The notes beneath the pieces are model-generated. The model was not told the DNA's origin, ran no database searches, and saw only the letters and a list, made by a program, of their open reading frames with translations. 64,000 bases of DNA from Sphaerotilus mobilis. Its GTDB lineage: Bacteria > Pseudomonadota > Gammaproteobacteria > Burkholderiales > Burkholderiaceae_C. Position 1 is the first letter of the stretch. The number at the start of each line of letters is the position of its first letter. This document shows positions 33,757-43,344 of this stretch, one piece after another. The DNA lies in contig NZ_SGWV01000007.1 in NCBI RefSeq assembly GCF_004216565.1, positions 682,001 to 746,000 on the forward strand, written 5' to 3'. A program made the position numbers and the translations under genes.

Positions 33757-35304
33757 TCAGGCGTGCGCGCCTTCTCTGGTGCGGAAGACCTGCACGACCT
33801 GGTTGAGCCGTTGGGCCTGGTCGTTGAGGCTCTCGGCCGCTGCGCTGCTCTGTTCGACCAGGGCGGCGTTTTGCTGGGTCATCTGGTCGAGTTGCAGCAC
33901 CGCGCCGTTGATCTGGCCGAGTTCGCTGCTCTGCTCGCTGGTGGCCGCCGTGATCTCGGCAATGATGTCGTTGACGCGGGCCACGCTGGCGACGATTTCC
34001 TGCATCGTCGAGCCGGCGTCGCTGACCAGGCGTGAGCCGCTGTCGACCTTTTCGACGCTGGCGCCGATCAGGCTTTTGATCTCGCGGGCGGCCTCGGCCG
34101 AGCGGCCGGCCAGGCTGCGGACCTCGCTGGCGACGACGGCGAAGCCGCGGCCCTGTTCGCCGGCCCGTGCGGCTTCGACCGCTGCGTTCAGGGCCAGGAT
34201 GTTGGTCTGGAAGGCGATGCCGTCGATGACACCGATGATCTCGGCGATCTTGCGGCTGGCGGCGTTGATCTCGTCCATGTTGCTGACCACCTGCGAGACG
34301 ACCTGACCGCCGCGCTGGGCCGCATCGGACGCCGAGTTGGCGAGCTGGTTGGCGGTGCGGGCGGCATCGGCCGTCTGGCGCACCGAGCCGTTGAGCTGCT
34401 CCATCGAGCTGGCGGTCTGCTGCAAGCTGCCGGCGGTCTGTTCGGTCCGGCCCGACAGGTCCTGGTTGCCGGCGGCGACCTCGCGCGATGCGGTGTGGAT
34501 CGAGTCGACCGACACGCGCACCTCGGAGACCGTGCGGCCCAAGGCCTCCTGCGTGGTGGCCAAGGCCCGCTGCAGGTCGCCGATCTCGTCGCGCCGCGAG
34601 GTCTCGAAGCGCTGCGTCAGGTCACCGGCGCCCATGCGTTCGGCCTGGGCGCAGACCGATTCGATCGGGCCGCAGATCTTGCGCACCAGCACGGCACTGG
34701 AGACACCCAGACCCACGACGATCGAGGCCAGCAGACCGCACACCAGCGTGATGGTCAGCATGCGCCGGTCGCCCGATGCGTTCATCTGCTGGGCGGTCTG
34801 TTCGGACTCGAGCTTGACGGTGGCCTGCTGCGCGGCGGTGTAGGCCTGCAGCGCCGGCAAGACCATGTCGCGCAGCGCCTGGCTGTCGACATCGGGCTCG
34901 GCGGCCTTGCGGGCCTGCGCGGCATCGCGGGCGGCGATGTAGGCCTTGCGACGCGCGCCGACCTCGGCCAGCGAGGCCTGCAGCTCAGCATCGTCGCTGC
35001 GGGCTTCCAGCGCCTTCTGCAACGTCGAGATCTCGGCACTGGTGGCCTTCATCTCGGTCTTGAGCGTGGCATTGAGGGCCTCGTCACGGCTGACCAGCAG
35101 GGCCATCGTGCGGGCTGCGTTGACCTGGGTGAGGCCGGACCAGCGCATGCTGGTCTCCAGCTTGGTCTGACTTTCGATGATCAGCGCGCCGGAGCGGTCG
35201 ACGTCGCGGCTGGTGGCGATCCAGGCGAGGGTGGCGGCAACGGCCAGGACCAGGCCGATCAGGACGGGCGGCAGCCACAGCAGGCGGCGCAAGGTGAGGT
35301 TCAT
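33757..35304 (-). CDS. Methyl-accepting chemotaxis protein (4-helix sensor type)
   Basis: Transmembrane chemoreceptor, 515 aa from the ATG at 35304 ([13 protein letters not shown]); the longer frame upstream is Arg/Pro-rich and out of family. TM1 ~10-30, periplasmic helical bundle ~31-180, TM2 ~190-212, HAMP domain, then the signalling hairpin with the canonical tip '[20 protein letters not shown]'. No CheR-binding pentapeptide at the C-terminus (ends 'TREGAHA'). 40 nt after the previous receptor gene, same operon. Ligand unknown. Confidence 0.93.
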   Translation of the reverse strand: MNLTLRRLLWLPPVLIGLVLAVAATLAWIATSRDVDRSGALIIESQTKLETSMRWSGLTQVNAARTMALLVSRDEALNATLKTEMKATSAEISTLQKALEARSDDAELQASLAEVGARRKAYIAARDAAQARKAAEPDVDSQALRDMVLPALQAYTAAQQATVKLESEQTAQQMNASGDRRMLTITLVCGLLASIVVGLGVSSAVLVRKICGPIESVCAQAERMGAGDLTQRFETSRRDEIGDLQRALATTQEALGRTVSEVRVSVDSIHTASREVAAGNQDLSGRTEQTAGSLQQTASSMEQLNGSVRQTADAARTANQLANSASDAAQRGGQVVSQVVSNMDEINAASRKIAEIIGVIDGIAFQTNILALNAAVEAARAGEQGRGFAVVASEVRSLAGRSAEAAREIKSLIGASVEKVDSGSRLVSDAGSTMQEIVASVARVNDIIAEITAATSEQSSELGQINGAVLQLDQMTQQNAALVEQSSAAAESLNDQAQRLNQVVQVFRTREGAHA

Positions 35305-35344
35305 GGACTTGTCTCGGATCTCTTTAGGGGGCTGACCGGTCGGC

Positions 35345-37171
35345 TCAGAAGCTGGTCCAGTCGTCGTCCGGCGCGGTGATCGCGGCGGATGCCGATGAGG
35401 TGGCCGCCAGCGCCGGCACGGCCGCCTTGGGGGGCGACGGTCGGGCGGCCTGAGCCTTCGGGGTGTGGGTGATCTTCGATGCGGTCGACTTGGGTGGGGT
35501 CGCCTTCGCAGGGATCGCCTGGGCAGCGGGTACCGATGCGGACAGCGATGCGGACAGCGGCGCCGACACGCGGGCCGGCGACGGCGCGAGCGAGGCTGCG
35601 CTGTGTTCATCGACGCGGAACTGGCTGACCACGCTGCTCAGGCTCAGCGCCTGTTCGCGCAGGCTTTCGGCGGCTGCCGCGCTTTGTTCGACCAGCGCGG
35701 CGTTCTGCTGCGTCATCTGGTCGAGCTGGGTGACGGCGCTGCTGACCTGGCCGAGCTCGCCGCTCTGTTCGGTCGTCGCGGCGGTGATCTCGCCGATGAT
35801 GTCGGTGACGCGCTGCACGCTGGCGACGATCTCGGTCATCGTGCTGCCGGCGTCATGGACCAGGCGGGCGCCGCTGTCGACCTTCTCGACGCTGGCGCCG
35901 ATCAGGCTCTTGATCTCGCGCGCGGCGTTGGCGCTGCGCTGGGCCAGGCTGCGGACCTCGCCGGCCACGACCGCGAAGCCGCGCCCTTGTTCACCGGCAC
36001 GCGCCGCCTCGACGGCCGCGTTGAGCGCGAGGATGTTGGTCTGGAAGGCGATGCCGTCGATCACGCCGATGATCTCGGCGATCTTGCGGCTGGAGGTGTT
36101 GATCTCCTCCATGTTCGTGATGACCTGCGAGACCACCGTGCCGCCGCGGTGTGCCGCATCGGCGGCCGAGCTGGCGAGCTGGTTGGCGGTGCGGGCCGAT
36201 TCGGCCGTCTGGCGCACCGTGCCGCTGACCTGCTCCATCGAGCTGGCGGCATGCTGAAGGCTGCTGGCGGTCTGTTCGGTGCGACCCGACAGGTCCTGGT
36301 TGCCAGTGGCGATCTGGGCGCTGGCAACCGAGATCGATTCGGCCGTGTGGCGGATGTTGCCGACGATGCCCTGCAGCGACTGCTGCATCGAGCCCAGCGC
36401 GCGCATCAGCTCGGCCGGCTCGTCCTGGCCGACAACCTTCAGCCGGGCGCTCAGATCGCCACCCGCGATGGCATCGGCAAAGCGGCGGGCCTCGTCGATC
36501 GGGCCGACGATGCTGTGCGAATTCATCAGCGTCAGCGGCGCGACGACCAGGATCACCAGACCCAGCGCGATCCCGAAGATCACCAAGGCCTGGCGGGACG
36601 CCTCGGCCAGTTCAGCCTGGGTCGCCTCGGCCTCGGCCCGGACGATCTCATCGATGGCAGCGACGTTCTTGACGATGCCGTCCATCAGGACCTTGGAGCG
36701 ATCGAGCACCCGGTCGACGGCATGGTGGCCGTCGTAGGCACCGGTCATCGTGTTGTCGACCGCTCGGGCGGTGGCGGCGACGTATTCGTCCAGCCGCTTG
36801 ATCGCGTCCAGCGCGATCGGGTTGTCGTCGTCGGCCTCGCCCAGCGTCATGTCCTCGAAGGCCTTGCGCAGCGCGACCTGGGCCTGGTCCCAGGCAACCT
36901 TGTGGGCCTTGAGCCGCTCAGGCTGGTCGTAGTCGATCACCATGTTCTTCTCGGCGATGCGGACCTCGCCGAGCAGCGAGCGCAGGTCGGCGACATGGCC
37001 GGACTCCGCCACAGAGTGCTCCATGAAGTGCAGGTTGAGGTCCTGCAGGTGCTTGCCGATGGCCACACCGATGCCCGCGAAGGCGATGAACAGCGCCAGC
37101 ACCATCGCGATGGCACCGTTCATGCGGGTGCGGATGGTGAACTGGCGCAGCAGATTCTTGAGGGTGTCCAT
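35345..37171 (-). CDS. Methyl-accepting chemotaxis protein with CheR/CheB-tether pentapeptide
   Basis: 608 aa. TM1 ~18-38, periplasmic four-helix sensor, TM2 ~190-210, HAMP ('[20 protein letters not shown]'), signalling hairpin with '[20 protein letters not shown]', then a ~75-residue Ala/Pro/Lys-rich linker ending 'DDDWTSF'. That end resembles the x-W-x-x-F tether through which E. coli Tar and Tsr recruit CheR and CheB, here on a long flexible arm. 57 nt downstream of cheA. cheR, cheB and cheW are not in the window. Confidence 0.93.
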   Translation of the reverse strand: MDTLKNLLRQFTIRTRMNGAIAMVLALFIAFAGIGVAIGKHLQDLNLHFMEHSVAESGHVADLRSLLGEVRIAEKNMVIDYDQPERLKAHKVAWDQAQVALRKAFEDMTLGEADDDNPIALDAIKRLDEYVAATARAVDNTMTGAYDGHHAVDRVLDRSKVLMDGIVKNVAAIDEIVRAEAEATQAELAEASRQALVIFGIALGLVILVVAPLTLMNSHSIVGPIDEARRFADAIAGGDLSARLKVVGQDEPAELMRALGSMQQSLQGIVGNIRHTAESISVASAQIATGNQDLSGRTEQTASSLQHAASSMEQVSGTVRQTAESARTANQLASSAADAAHRGGTVVSQVITNMEEINTSSRKIAEIIGVIDGIAFQTNILALNAAVEAARAGEQGRGFAVVAGEVRSLAQRSANAAREIKSLIGASVEKVDSGARLVHDAGSTMTEIVASVQRVTDIIGEITAATTEQSGELGQVSSAVTQLDQMTQQNAALVEQSAAAAESLREQALSLSSVVSQFRVDEHSAASLAPSPARVSAPLSASLSASVPAAQAIPAKATPPKSTASKITHTPKAQAARPSPPKAAVPALAATSSASAAITAPDDDWTSF

Positions 37172-37228
37172 CGTGGCTCCGAAGGGACCGCCGTGCAGGA
37201 CCGAGGCGGGTCTGACGGCGTGGGTGAC

Positions 37229-39433
37229 TCAGTGGCGGGTTCGACGCACCAGCGAGCCGGTGTCGAGGATCAGCGCGACACGGCCGTCGCCCATGATGGT
37301 GGCGCCCGAGACATCCGGGACGCGGCGGTAGTTGGCTTCGAGGTTCTTCACCACGACCTGCTGCTGGCCAAGCAGCTCGTCGACCAGCAGGGCGACACGC
37401 CCGCCTTCGGCCTCGACCACAACCATGATTGCGGCGATGTGCTCGAAGTCGAAGCGTGGCACCTCGAACACCTTTTCCAGCTCGATCACCGGCATGTACT
37501 CGTCGCGCACCTGCACGACGCGGCCATTGCCGCCGATCGTCTTGATGGTCTTGTCGGTGACCTGGAAGCTCTCCACCACCGAAGCCAGCGGCAGGATGTA
37601 GACCTCGTCGGCCACCCCCACGCTCATGCCGTCCATGATGGCCAGCGTCAGCGGCAGGCGCACCTTGACGCTCATGCCATAGCCCTCGGCCGAATCGATC
37701 TCGACGGTGCCGCCCAGGCTGGTGATGTTCTTCTTGACCACGTCCATGCCGACCCCGCGGCCGGACACGTCGGTGACCTGTTCGGCGGTGGAGAAGCCGG
37801 GCGCGAAGATCAGGCCCCAGACCTCGGCGTCGGTCATCGAGTCGGGCGCGTCGATGCCGCGCTCGCGGGCCTTGCGGATGAGCTTGTCGCGCGACAGGCC
37901 GCGGCCGTCGTCACGCACCTCGATGACGACCGAGCCGCCCTGGTGCGAGGCCGACAGCGTGATCGTGCCGGTCTCGGGCTTGCCACAGGCCAGCCGGTCC
38001 TCGGGCATCTCGCAGCCGTGGTCGCAGGAGTTGCGCACCAGGTGGGTCAGCGGGTCGGTGATCTTCTCGATCAGGCCCTTGTCCAGCTCGGTGGCCTCGC
38101 CCTGCGTGATCAGCTCGACCTTCTTGCCGAGCTTGGCGGCAAGGTCGCGCAGCATCCGCGGGAAGCGGTTGAAGACCGTCGACATCGGAATCATGCGGAT
38201 CGACATCACCGCTTCTTGCAGGTCGCGGGTGTTGCGGTCCAGGTCGTTGAGGCCGGCGATCAGGGTCTGGTAGACGACGGGGTCCAGGTCACGGCTGTTC
38301 TGCGCCAGCATGGCCTGGGTGATGACGAGTTCGCCGACCAGGTTGATGAGCTGGTCGACCTTCTCCACCGAGACGCGCAGCGTGCTTGAGTCGAGGCCGC
38401 CGCTGGCGGGCTTCTCGTGGCGCACGGCGGCCGGCTTGGCGACGACAGCGGCCTTGTGCTCGGCGACGTCCGGCGCGGGTGCGGCGGGGCTAGCTGGCGT
38501 GGCCGCAGCGGTACCCGGCGCGCCAGGTGCGTCGTCGAAAAAGCCGTAGCCCGGATCGACGGCCGCCGGTGCGGGCGCGGCCACCGGTGCCGGGTCGGTG
38601 TCCAGCGGCGCAGCGCCCATCGGCACGCCCGGGTTGCCGGCATGGAAGCCGTAGCCGGCGCCGAAGGGGCTCAGCTGCACGACCTCGCGGGCGACGTGGA
38701 AGGTGAACAGGTCCAGCAGCTCGGCATCGGTGCTGCGGGTCACGACCTTGAAGCGGCGCATGCCGTCGCTGGACTGGCCCATGTCGAGCGGCTCGATGGT
38801 GCCGAGGTCGGTGATCTCGGCAAACAGCTCGATCAGGTTGTCGGCCTGTTTCGGGTCGGCCAGCGGGCCGACGCGCAAGTCCAGCTCGCGCTGCGCGGCG
38901 ATGACCGGGGCCTGGATCACCGGACGAGCCACCGACACGGCGGACACGGGCGCGGCGGACACGGGTGCGGCCGCCACCGGCGCCGGTGGCGCAGCGGGCG
39001 GCGGGGCTTCGCCCGAGGCCAGCGACTTGATGTGCAGCAGCAGCTCGCTGGTGTCCAGCGCATCCGCACCGGAACCTTGATGGCGGCCGAGCTGGTGACC
39101 GAGCGCGTCGCCGGCTTCCAGCAGCACGTCGATCATGCGGGCGTGCAGGGCCAGCTCATGGCGGCGCAGCTTGTCGAGCAGCGTCTCCATCTCGTGGGTC
39201 AGGGCCGCGACGTCGCTGAAGCCGAAGGTCGCCGCGCCGCCCTTGATCGAGTGGGCGCAACGGAAGATCGCGTTCATCGCCTCGTCGTCTGCGGCCTCGA
39301 TGTCGAGCTCCAGCAGCAGCTGCTCCATGCGCTGCAGGTTCTCGCCGGCCTCCTCGAAGAAGACCTGGAAGAACTGGCTGAGGTCGATGCCGGCGCCGCC
39401 GCCGACGCCGCCCTCGCTGGTCATTTCTGCCAT
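37229..39433 (-). CDS. cheA: Chemotaxis histidine kinase CheA
   Basis: 734-aa kinase that phosphorylates CheY. P1 Hpt domain at residues ~15-120 with the phospho-accepting His61 in 'CAHSIKGGAATFGF'; a region at ~185-270 that corresponds to a P2-like domain; an Ala/Pro linker; P3 dimerisation helices ('VEKVDQLINLVGELVITQAML'); the HATPase P4 domain ('LVRNSCDHGCEMP', 'VRDDGRGLSRDKL', 'DVSGRGVGMDVVKKN'); and a C-terminal CheW-like P5 domain. Follows cheY by about 90 nt on the same strand. Confidence 0.97.
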   Translation of the reverse strand: MAEMTSEGGVGGGAGIDLSQFFQVFFEEAGENLQRMEQLLLELDIEAADDEAMNAIFRCAHSIKGGAATFGFSDVAALTHEMETLLDKLRRHELALHARMIDVLLEAGDALGHQLGRHQGSGADALDTSELLLHIKSLASGEAPPPAAPPAPVAAAPVSAAPVSAVSVARPVIQAPVIAAQRELDLRVGPLADPKQADNLIELFAEITDLGTIEPLDMGQSSDGMRRFKVVTRSTDAELLDLFTFHVAREVVQLSPFGAGYGFHAGNPGVPMGAAPLDTDPAPVAAPAPAAVDPGYGFFDDAPGAPGTAAATPASPAAPAPDVAEHKAAVVAKPAAVRHEKPASGGLDSSTLRVSVEKVDQLINLVGELVITQAMLAQNSRDLDPVVYQTLIAGLNDLDRNTRDLQEAVMSIRMIPMSTVFNRFPRMLRDLAAKLGKKVELITQGEATELDKGLIEKITDPLTHLVRNSCDHGCEMPEDRLACGKPETGTITLSASHQGGSVVIEVRDDGRGLSRDKLIRKARERGIDAPDSMTDAEVWGLIFAPGFSTAEQVTDVSGRGVGMDVVKKNITSLGGTVEIDSAEGYGMSVKVRLPLTLAIMDGMSVGVADEVYILPLASVVESFQVTDKTIKTIGGNGRVVQVRDEYMPVIELEKVFEVPRFDFEHIAAIMVVVEAEGGRVALLVDELLGQQQVVVKNLEANYRRVPDVSGATIMGDGRVALILDTGSLVRRTRH

Positions 39434-39524
39434 GGTGGAATCCAGTGATCCGTGATGCGATGGAAGTCCGGTGCGCCTGCTGGCGTCCGGTCGCCCGCGC
39501 CGAAGCGCGGGTTGGTGGGGTGGG

Positions 39525-39887
39525 TCAGCGAACGACCTTCTTGATGACCTCGATCAGCTTGGTCGGGTCGAAGGGCTTGACCAGCCAGCCGGTGGCACCG
39601 GCACTGCGACCGGCCTGCTTCATCTGGTCACCCGACTCGGTGGTCAGGATCAGGATGGGCGTGGTCTTGAACTGGCTGGTCTCGCGCAGCTTCTTGGTCA
39701 GCGTGATGCCGTCCATGCGGGGCATGTTCTGGTCGGTTAGCACCAGATCGAAGGTGCGGCTGCCGGCCTTCTCCCAGGCGTCCTGCCCGTCCACGGCTTC
39801 GACCACGTTGTAGCCGGCGCTCTTGAGGGTGAAGGAGACCATCTGGCGCATCGAGGCCGAGTCGTCCACGGCGAGGATTGATTGCAT
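39525..39887 (-). CDS. cheY: Chemotaxis response regulator CheY
   Basis: Single receiver domain, 120 aa. Phospho-acceptor Asp in 'FDLVLTDQNMPRMDG', acidic pair in 'ILAVDDSASMR', Thr in 'ILILTTESG' and Lys in 'WLVKPFDP'. Lies between the cheZ-like gene and cheA. Phospho-CheY would bind the flagellar switch. Confidence 0.96.
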   Translation of the reverse strand: MQSILAVDDSASMRQMVSFTLKSAGYNVVEAVDGQDAWEKAGSRTFDLVLTDQNMPRMDGITLTKKLRETSQFKTTPILILTTESGDQMKQAGRSAGATGWLVKPFDPTKLIEVIKKVVR

Positions 39888-39974
39888 GTCGCGCTCCGGA
39901 AAAAAGGCGGTGTCGTTGAAGACGGATTGACGAGTACAGCGGCGTGAGGAAAGGCGAGAGGGGTGGCGACGGCG

Positions 39975-40436
39975 CTAGAACAGCTCGACCGAGCCGGCGT
40001 CCATCTCGTCCTGGGTGACCGGGTTGGGCCGCAAGGGCGGCGCCTCGACGACGGTCTCGCCCTCGTCGTCACCGCCCATCGCCTCGCGCGCCAACTGGTC
40101 GGCGCAGGATCGAAGGCGGTGGTGGGTGTGGTGGATCAGTTGCGAGGCCATGTCCTGAAACTGCAGCGCGGTGACGGCTGCCGCCAGGTTCTGCATCGCG
40201 TCGTGCAGCGCATGGGTGTCGACATGCGGCATGGCGGCGGCCTGGTGCAGCAGCCCGTTGAGGCTGGAGTTGGCGCCGTAGAACGAGGTCATCAGGGCTT
40301 CGCTGGCATCGCTCAGCAGCCGCTGCAGGCGGTCCAGGTCATTGCCCGCGCTCAGCAGATGGTCCTGAAGCTCGGCAGCCAGCAGCAGCGGGAACGGGGG
40401 TTCCGCATCGGGATTCGGCTGATCGGACATCGGCAT
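39975..40436 (-). CDS. cheZ: CheZ-like CheY-phosphatase candidate
   Basis: 153 aa, shorter than E. coli CheZ (about 214). Mostly helical. The stretch 'ALQFQDMASQLIHHTHHRL' carries the Asp-x3-Gln pair on a helix that in CheZ acts on CheY-phosphate ('QDFQDLTGQ' in E. coli). The acidic, hydrophobic C-terminal end 'DEMDAGSVELF' resembles the tail by which CheZ docks on CheY. First gene of the cheZ-cheY-cheA-receptor run. ATG at 40436 or, two codons later, at 40430. Assignment rests on these motifs and the position; the fold is inferred. Confidence 0.65.
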   Translation of the reverse strand: MPMSDQPNPDAEPPFPLLLAAELQDHLLSAGNDLDRLQRLLSDASEALMTSFYGANSSLNGLLHQAAAMPHVDTHALHDAMQNLAAAVTALQFQDMASQLIHHTHHRLRSCADQLAREAMGGDDEGETVVEAPPLRPNPVTQDEMDAGSVELF

Positions 40437-40639
40437 GTCGGCTCCGTGGCGTGACAGGCGCGGTCCTGCCGTGATTTAGGCAGGCCACGAGGGTGTGTGC
40501 GGCACCCCGCTGGGGGGCATCGATGGGTAGAATTTTTTCGGATGGGGGATTTGTCGTTGGCCGGATGACGCGGTGATTCCCGCCCCATTTCTCGTCCCTC
40601 AACCGTCTGCCAACTCGCCGTCCACCGACGGGCCACCGC

Positions 40640-41827
40640 ATGCAACGCTCCACCAAGCCACGCCGCCTGCGCGTGCTGCACCTGGAAGACGCCGAACTGG
40701 ACCACCAGCTGCTGCTGGCCCACCTGCGCCGTGGTGGCATCGAACCGGCGATCCACCGGGTCGACAACGAGATCGATTTCCTCGCCGCCCTCGGGCAGGA
40801 CTGGGACATCGTGCTGTCGGACTACAACCTGCCGGGCTTCTCCGGCCTGATCGCGCTGGAGCTCCTGCGCGAGCGCGACAAGCTGATGCCCTTCATCCTG
40901 GTCTCGGGCGAGATCGGCGAGGACACCGCTGTGGAGGCGATGCGCAACGGCGCCTCCGACTACCTGCTCAAGAGCAACCTGACGCGGCTGGTGCCGGCGG
41001 TGCTGCAAGCGGTCGATGCGAGCGAGAGCCAGCGCGCCCGACGGCGGGCTGACGAGGAACTGGCGCACTCGCGCAAGCGCCTGTCCGAGCTGGCCCAGCA
41101 CCTGCAGACCAGCATCGAGATGGAGCGCACGGCGATCGCCCGCGAGATCCACGACGACGTCGGCGGCTCGCTGACGGCGGTCAAGTTCGACCTCGCCTGG
41201 CTGATGCGCCACGCCAAGGACCCGGCCGTGGTCGAACGCACCCAGCAGGCGCTGGAGACGCTCAACCACGCGATCGAGGCCAGCCAGCGGATCATGCACA
41301 ACCTGCGGCCGGCGATCCTGGAGCAGGGCCTGGTGGCCGCGCTGCAGTGGATGACCCAGCGCTTCGAGCGCCGCAGCGGCATCGCCACCACCTTCCGCAC
41401 CAGCCACGACCACCTGCGCCTGCCGGCCGGCGTGCCGCTGGTGGCCTACCGCACGGCTCAGGAGGCGCTCACCAACATCTCCAAGCATGCCCGCGCGACG
41501 CGGGTGCAGGTCGACCTGACGATCGCCGCCGGCGTGCTCTCGCTGGAGATCAGCGACAACGGCCGCGGCCTGGCCAGTGGCGACCTGGGCAAGTCACGAT
41601 CCTTCGGCATCCGCGGCCTGCATGAGCGGGCCGACACGGTCGGCGGCTGGGTCGAGCTGTCGAGCACGCCGCAGGGGACGACGCTGATCCTGTCGGTGCC
41701 GCTGGACACCCGCGCCGCCCTGCGCCACGACGGCGAGGGCGACGGCGAGAACAGCACACCGCCCGATCGTGCGACCTCCACACCTGGCAGCAGTGCCCAC
41801 GACCCTTCGACCTGGGGAGAGCTATGA
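40640..41827 (+). CDS. Hybrid sensor: receiver domain + NarL/UhpB-type histidine kinase
   Basis: 395 aa, no membrane segments. Residues ~10-125 are a receiver domain (Asp in 'DIVLSDYNLPGFSG', Lys in 'YLLKSN'); ~155-225 a HisKA_3 dimerisation domain with the phospho-His in 'IAREIHDDVGGSLTAVK'; ~270-360 an HATPase domain ('EALTNISKHA', 'DNGRGL', 'FGIRGLHERADTVGG'). A Ser/Thr-rich tail follows. A soluble kinase with an N-terminal receiver probably takes phosphate or signal from another system, perhaps the adjacent chemotaxis proteins (inference). ATGA overlap with the regulator gene. Confidence 0.92.
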   Translation: MQRSTKPRRLRVLHLEDAELDHQLLLAHLRRGGIEPAIHRVDNEIDFLAALGQDWDIVLSDYNLPGFSGLIALELLRERDKLMPFILVSGEIGEDTAVEAMRNGASDYLLKSNLTRLVPAVLQAVDASESQRARRRADEELAHSRKRLSELAQHLQTSIEMERTAIAREIHDDVGGSLTAVKFDLAWLMRHAKDPAVVERTQQALETLNHAIEASQRIMHNLRPAILEQGLVAALQWMTQRFERRSGIATTFRTSHDHLRLPAGVPLVAYRTAQEALTNISKHARATRVQVDLTIAAGVLSLEISDNGRGLASGDLGKSRSFGIRGLHERADTVGGWVELSSTPQGTTLILSVPLDTRAALRHDGEGDGENSTPPDRATSTPGSSAHDPSTWGEL

Positions 41828-42453
41828 CACGGGTGATCCTGTGCGATGACCACGCCCTGATCCGGCGCGGCATCCGCGACACGCTGGCCGAACAGCCCGA
41901 CATGCAGGTCGTCGGCGAGGCCGGCGACTACGGCGAGCTGCGAGCGCTGATGCGCCTGCAGAGCTGCGACGTGCTGGTGCTCGACATCAACCTGCCCGGC
42001 CGCAGCGGCCTGGACGTGCTGCATGCGCTCAAGGAGGAAGGCGCGCCGGTCAAGGTCCTGATCGTCTCGATGTATCCCGAGGACCAGTACGCGCTTCGGG
42101 CCCTGAAGGCCGGTGCCTACGGCTATGTCAACAAGGGCGGCGACCCGGCCCAGATCGTCGCCGCCGTGCGCATGGTCGCCCAGGGCCGCAAATACATCAC
42201 GGCCGAGATGGCGCAGATGCTGGTCGAGAACCTCACCACGTCCGCACCCGAGGCGGCGCACGACAAGCTCTCCGACCGCGAACTTCAGACGCTGGTGATG
42301 ATCGCCTCGGGCAAGCGCCTGTCCGATATCGCCGACGAACTGACGCTCAGCCCCAAGACCGTCAGCGTCTACCGCGCCCGCGTGCTGGAGAAGCTGGGCC
42401 TGGCGAACAACTCCGAGATGACGGTCTACGCCATCCGGAATGGGCTGGTGTAG
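41824..42453 (+). CDS. NarL/LuxR-family response regulator
   Basis: 209 aa; cognate regulator of the upstream kinase by overlap and family pairing. Receiver domain with Asp in 'CDVLVLDINLPGRSG' and Lys in 'YVNKGGDP'; C-terminal LuxR helix-turn-helix 'KLSDRELQTLVMIASGKRLS' and 'LSPKTVSVYRARVLEKLGL'. Target genes unknown. Its stop is directly followed by a palindromic repeat and then the 3' end of hisF. Confidence 0.95.
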   Translation: MTRVILCDDHALIRRGIRDTLAEQPDMQVVGEAGDYGELRALMRLQSCDVLVLDINLPGRSGLDVLHALKEEGAPVKVLIVSMYPEDQYALRALKAGAYGYVNKGGDPAQIVAAVRMVAQGRKYITAEMAQMLVENLTTSAPEAAHDKLSDRELQTLVMIASGKRLSDIADELTLSPKTVSVYRARVLEKLGLANNSEMTVYAIRNGLV

Positions 42454-42556
42454 CGCCCGCCGGGTGAGGGGCTCCACCCGTGCCGAGCGCCGGGCCGCCC
42501 CAAGCCGGCACGGGATCCCCTCGGGGGATCGCCCGGCGTACCCGCCGGGCGAGGGG
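42454..42556. repeat. GC-rich palindromic intergenic element
   Basis: Contains a 9-bp stem CCCGTGCCG (42477-42485) / CGGCACGGG (42506-42514), a perfect hairpin GATCCCC-TCG-GGGGATC (42514-42530), and flanking near-direct copies CCCGCCGGGTGAGGGGC and CCCGCCGGGCGAGGGGC. Such 'GCCGGGCCGCCCCAAG...CCCCTCGGGGG' elements are widespread between genes of Burkholderiales. It may act as a two-way terminator between the convergent regulator and hisF genes, and it sits exactly at one edge of the proposed inversion. Confidence 0.75.
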
Positions 42557-42562
42557 CCAACA

Positions 42563-43342
42563 TCACAGTCTCACTGGGATGCCGCGTGAGGCCATGACGG
42601 CCTTGGCTTCGGCGACGGTGTATTCGCCGTAGTGGAAGATGCTCGCGGCCAGCACCGCGTCGGCGCCACCGGTCTGCACGCCTTCGGCGAGGTGCTCCAG
42701 GTTGCCAACGCCGCCTGAGGCGATCACCGGCACCGGCACCGCGTCGGCCACGGCGCGCGTCAGGTCGAGGTCGAAGCCGCTCTTGGTGCCGTCGCGGTCC
42801 ATGCTGGTCAGCAAGATCTCGCCGGCACCCATCTGCGCCATGTGCGTGGCCCAGGCCACCGCATCGAGGTGCATGTTCTTGCGCCCGCCGTGGGTGTAGA
42901 CGTCCCAGCCCGGGCCCTTGCTGGCGAGGTCCTCGCCGACCCGGCGCTTGGCGTCGATGGCCACCACGATGCACTGCGCGCCGTATTTGTCCGACGCATC
43001 GCGGATGACCTGCGGATTGGCCACCGCTGCCGAGTTGAAGCTGACCTTGTCGGCCCCCGCGTTGAGCAGCCGGCGCACGTCCTCGACGCTGCGCACACCA
43101 CCGCCCACGGTCAGCGGGATGAAGACCTGCGAGGCCACCGCCTCGATGATGTGCAGGATCAGGTCGCGACCGTCGCTGGTCGCGGTGATGTCCAGGAAGG
43201 TCAGCTCGTCAGCGCCCTGCTCGTTGTAGCGCGCGGCGATCTCCACCGGGTCACCGGCATCGCGCAGTTCGACGAAGTTGACGCCCTTGACGACGCGGCC
43301 ACCGGTGACATCCAGGCAGGGAATGATGCGTTTGGCGAGCAT
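42563..43342 (-). CDS. hisF: Imidazole glycerol phosphate synthase cyclase subunit HisF
   Basis: 259-aa (beta/alpha)8 barrel that, with HisH, makes imidazole glycerol phosphate and AICAR. '[22 protein letters not shown]' with catalytic Asp, '[14 protein letters not shown]' and '[13 protein letters not shown]' phosphate loops. 2 nt after hisA. Normally followed by hisI and hisE, which here lie at 17.9-18.7 kb on the other strand. Confidence 0.97.
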   Translation of the reverse strand: MLAKRIIPCLDVTGGRVVKGVNFVELRDAGDPVEIAARYNEQGADELTFLDITATSDGRDLILHIIEAVASQVFIPLTVGGGVRSVEDVRRLLNAGADKVSFNSAAVANPQVIRDASDKYGAQCIVVAIDAKRRVGEDLASKGPGWDVYTHGGRKNMHLDAVAWATHMAQMGAGEILLTSMDRDGTKSGFDLDLTRAVADAVPVPVIASGGVGNLEHLAEGVQTGGADAVLAASIFHYGEYTVAEAKAVMASRGIPVRL

Positions 43343-43344
43343 CC

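Noticed and set aside
35463-38389. Very long plus-strand frames opposite the chemoreceptor and cheA genes
   Set aside because: Span several real minus-strand genes and their gaps, with no motif and an extreme Asp/His/Gly composition.
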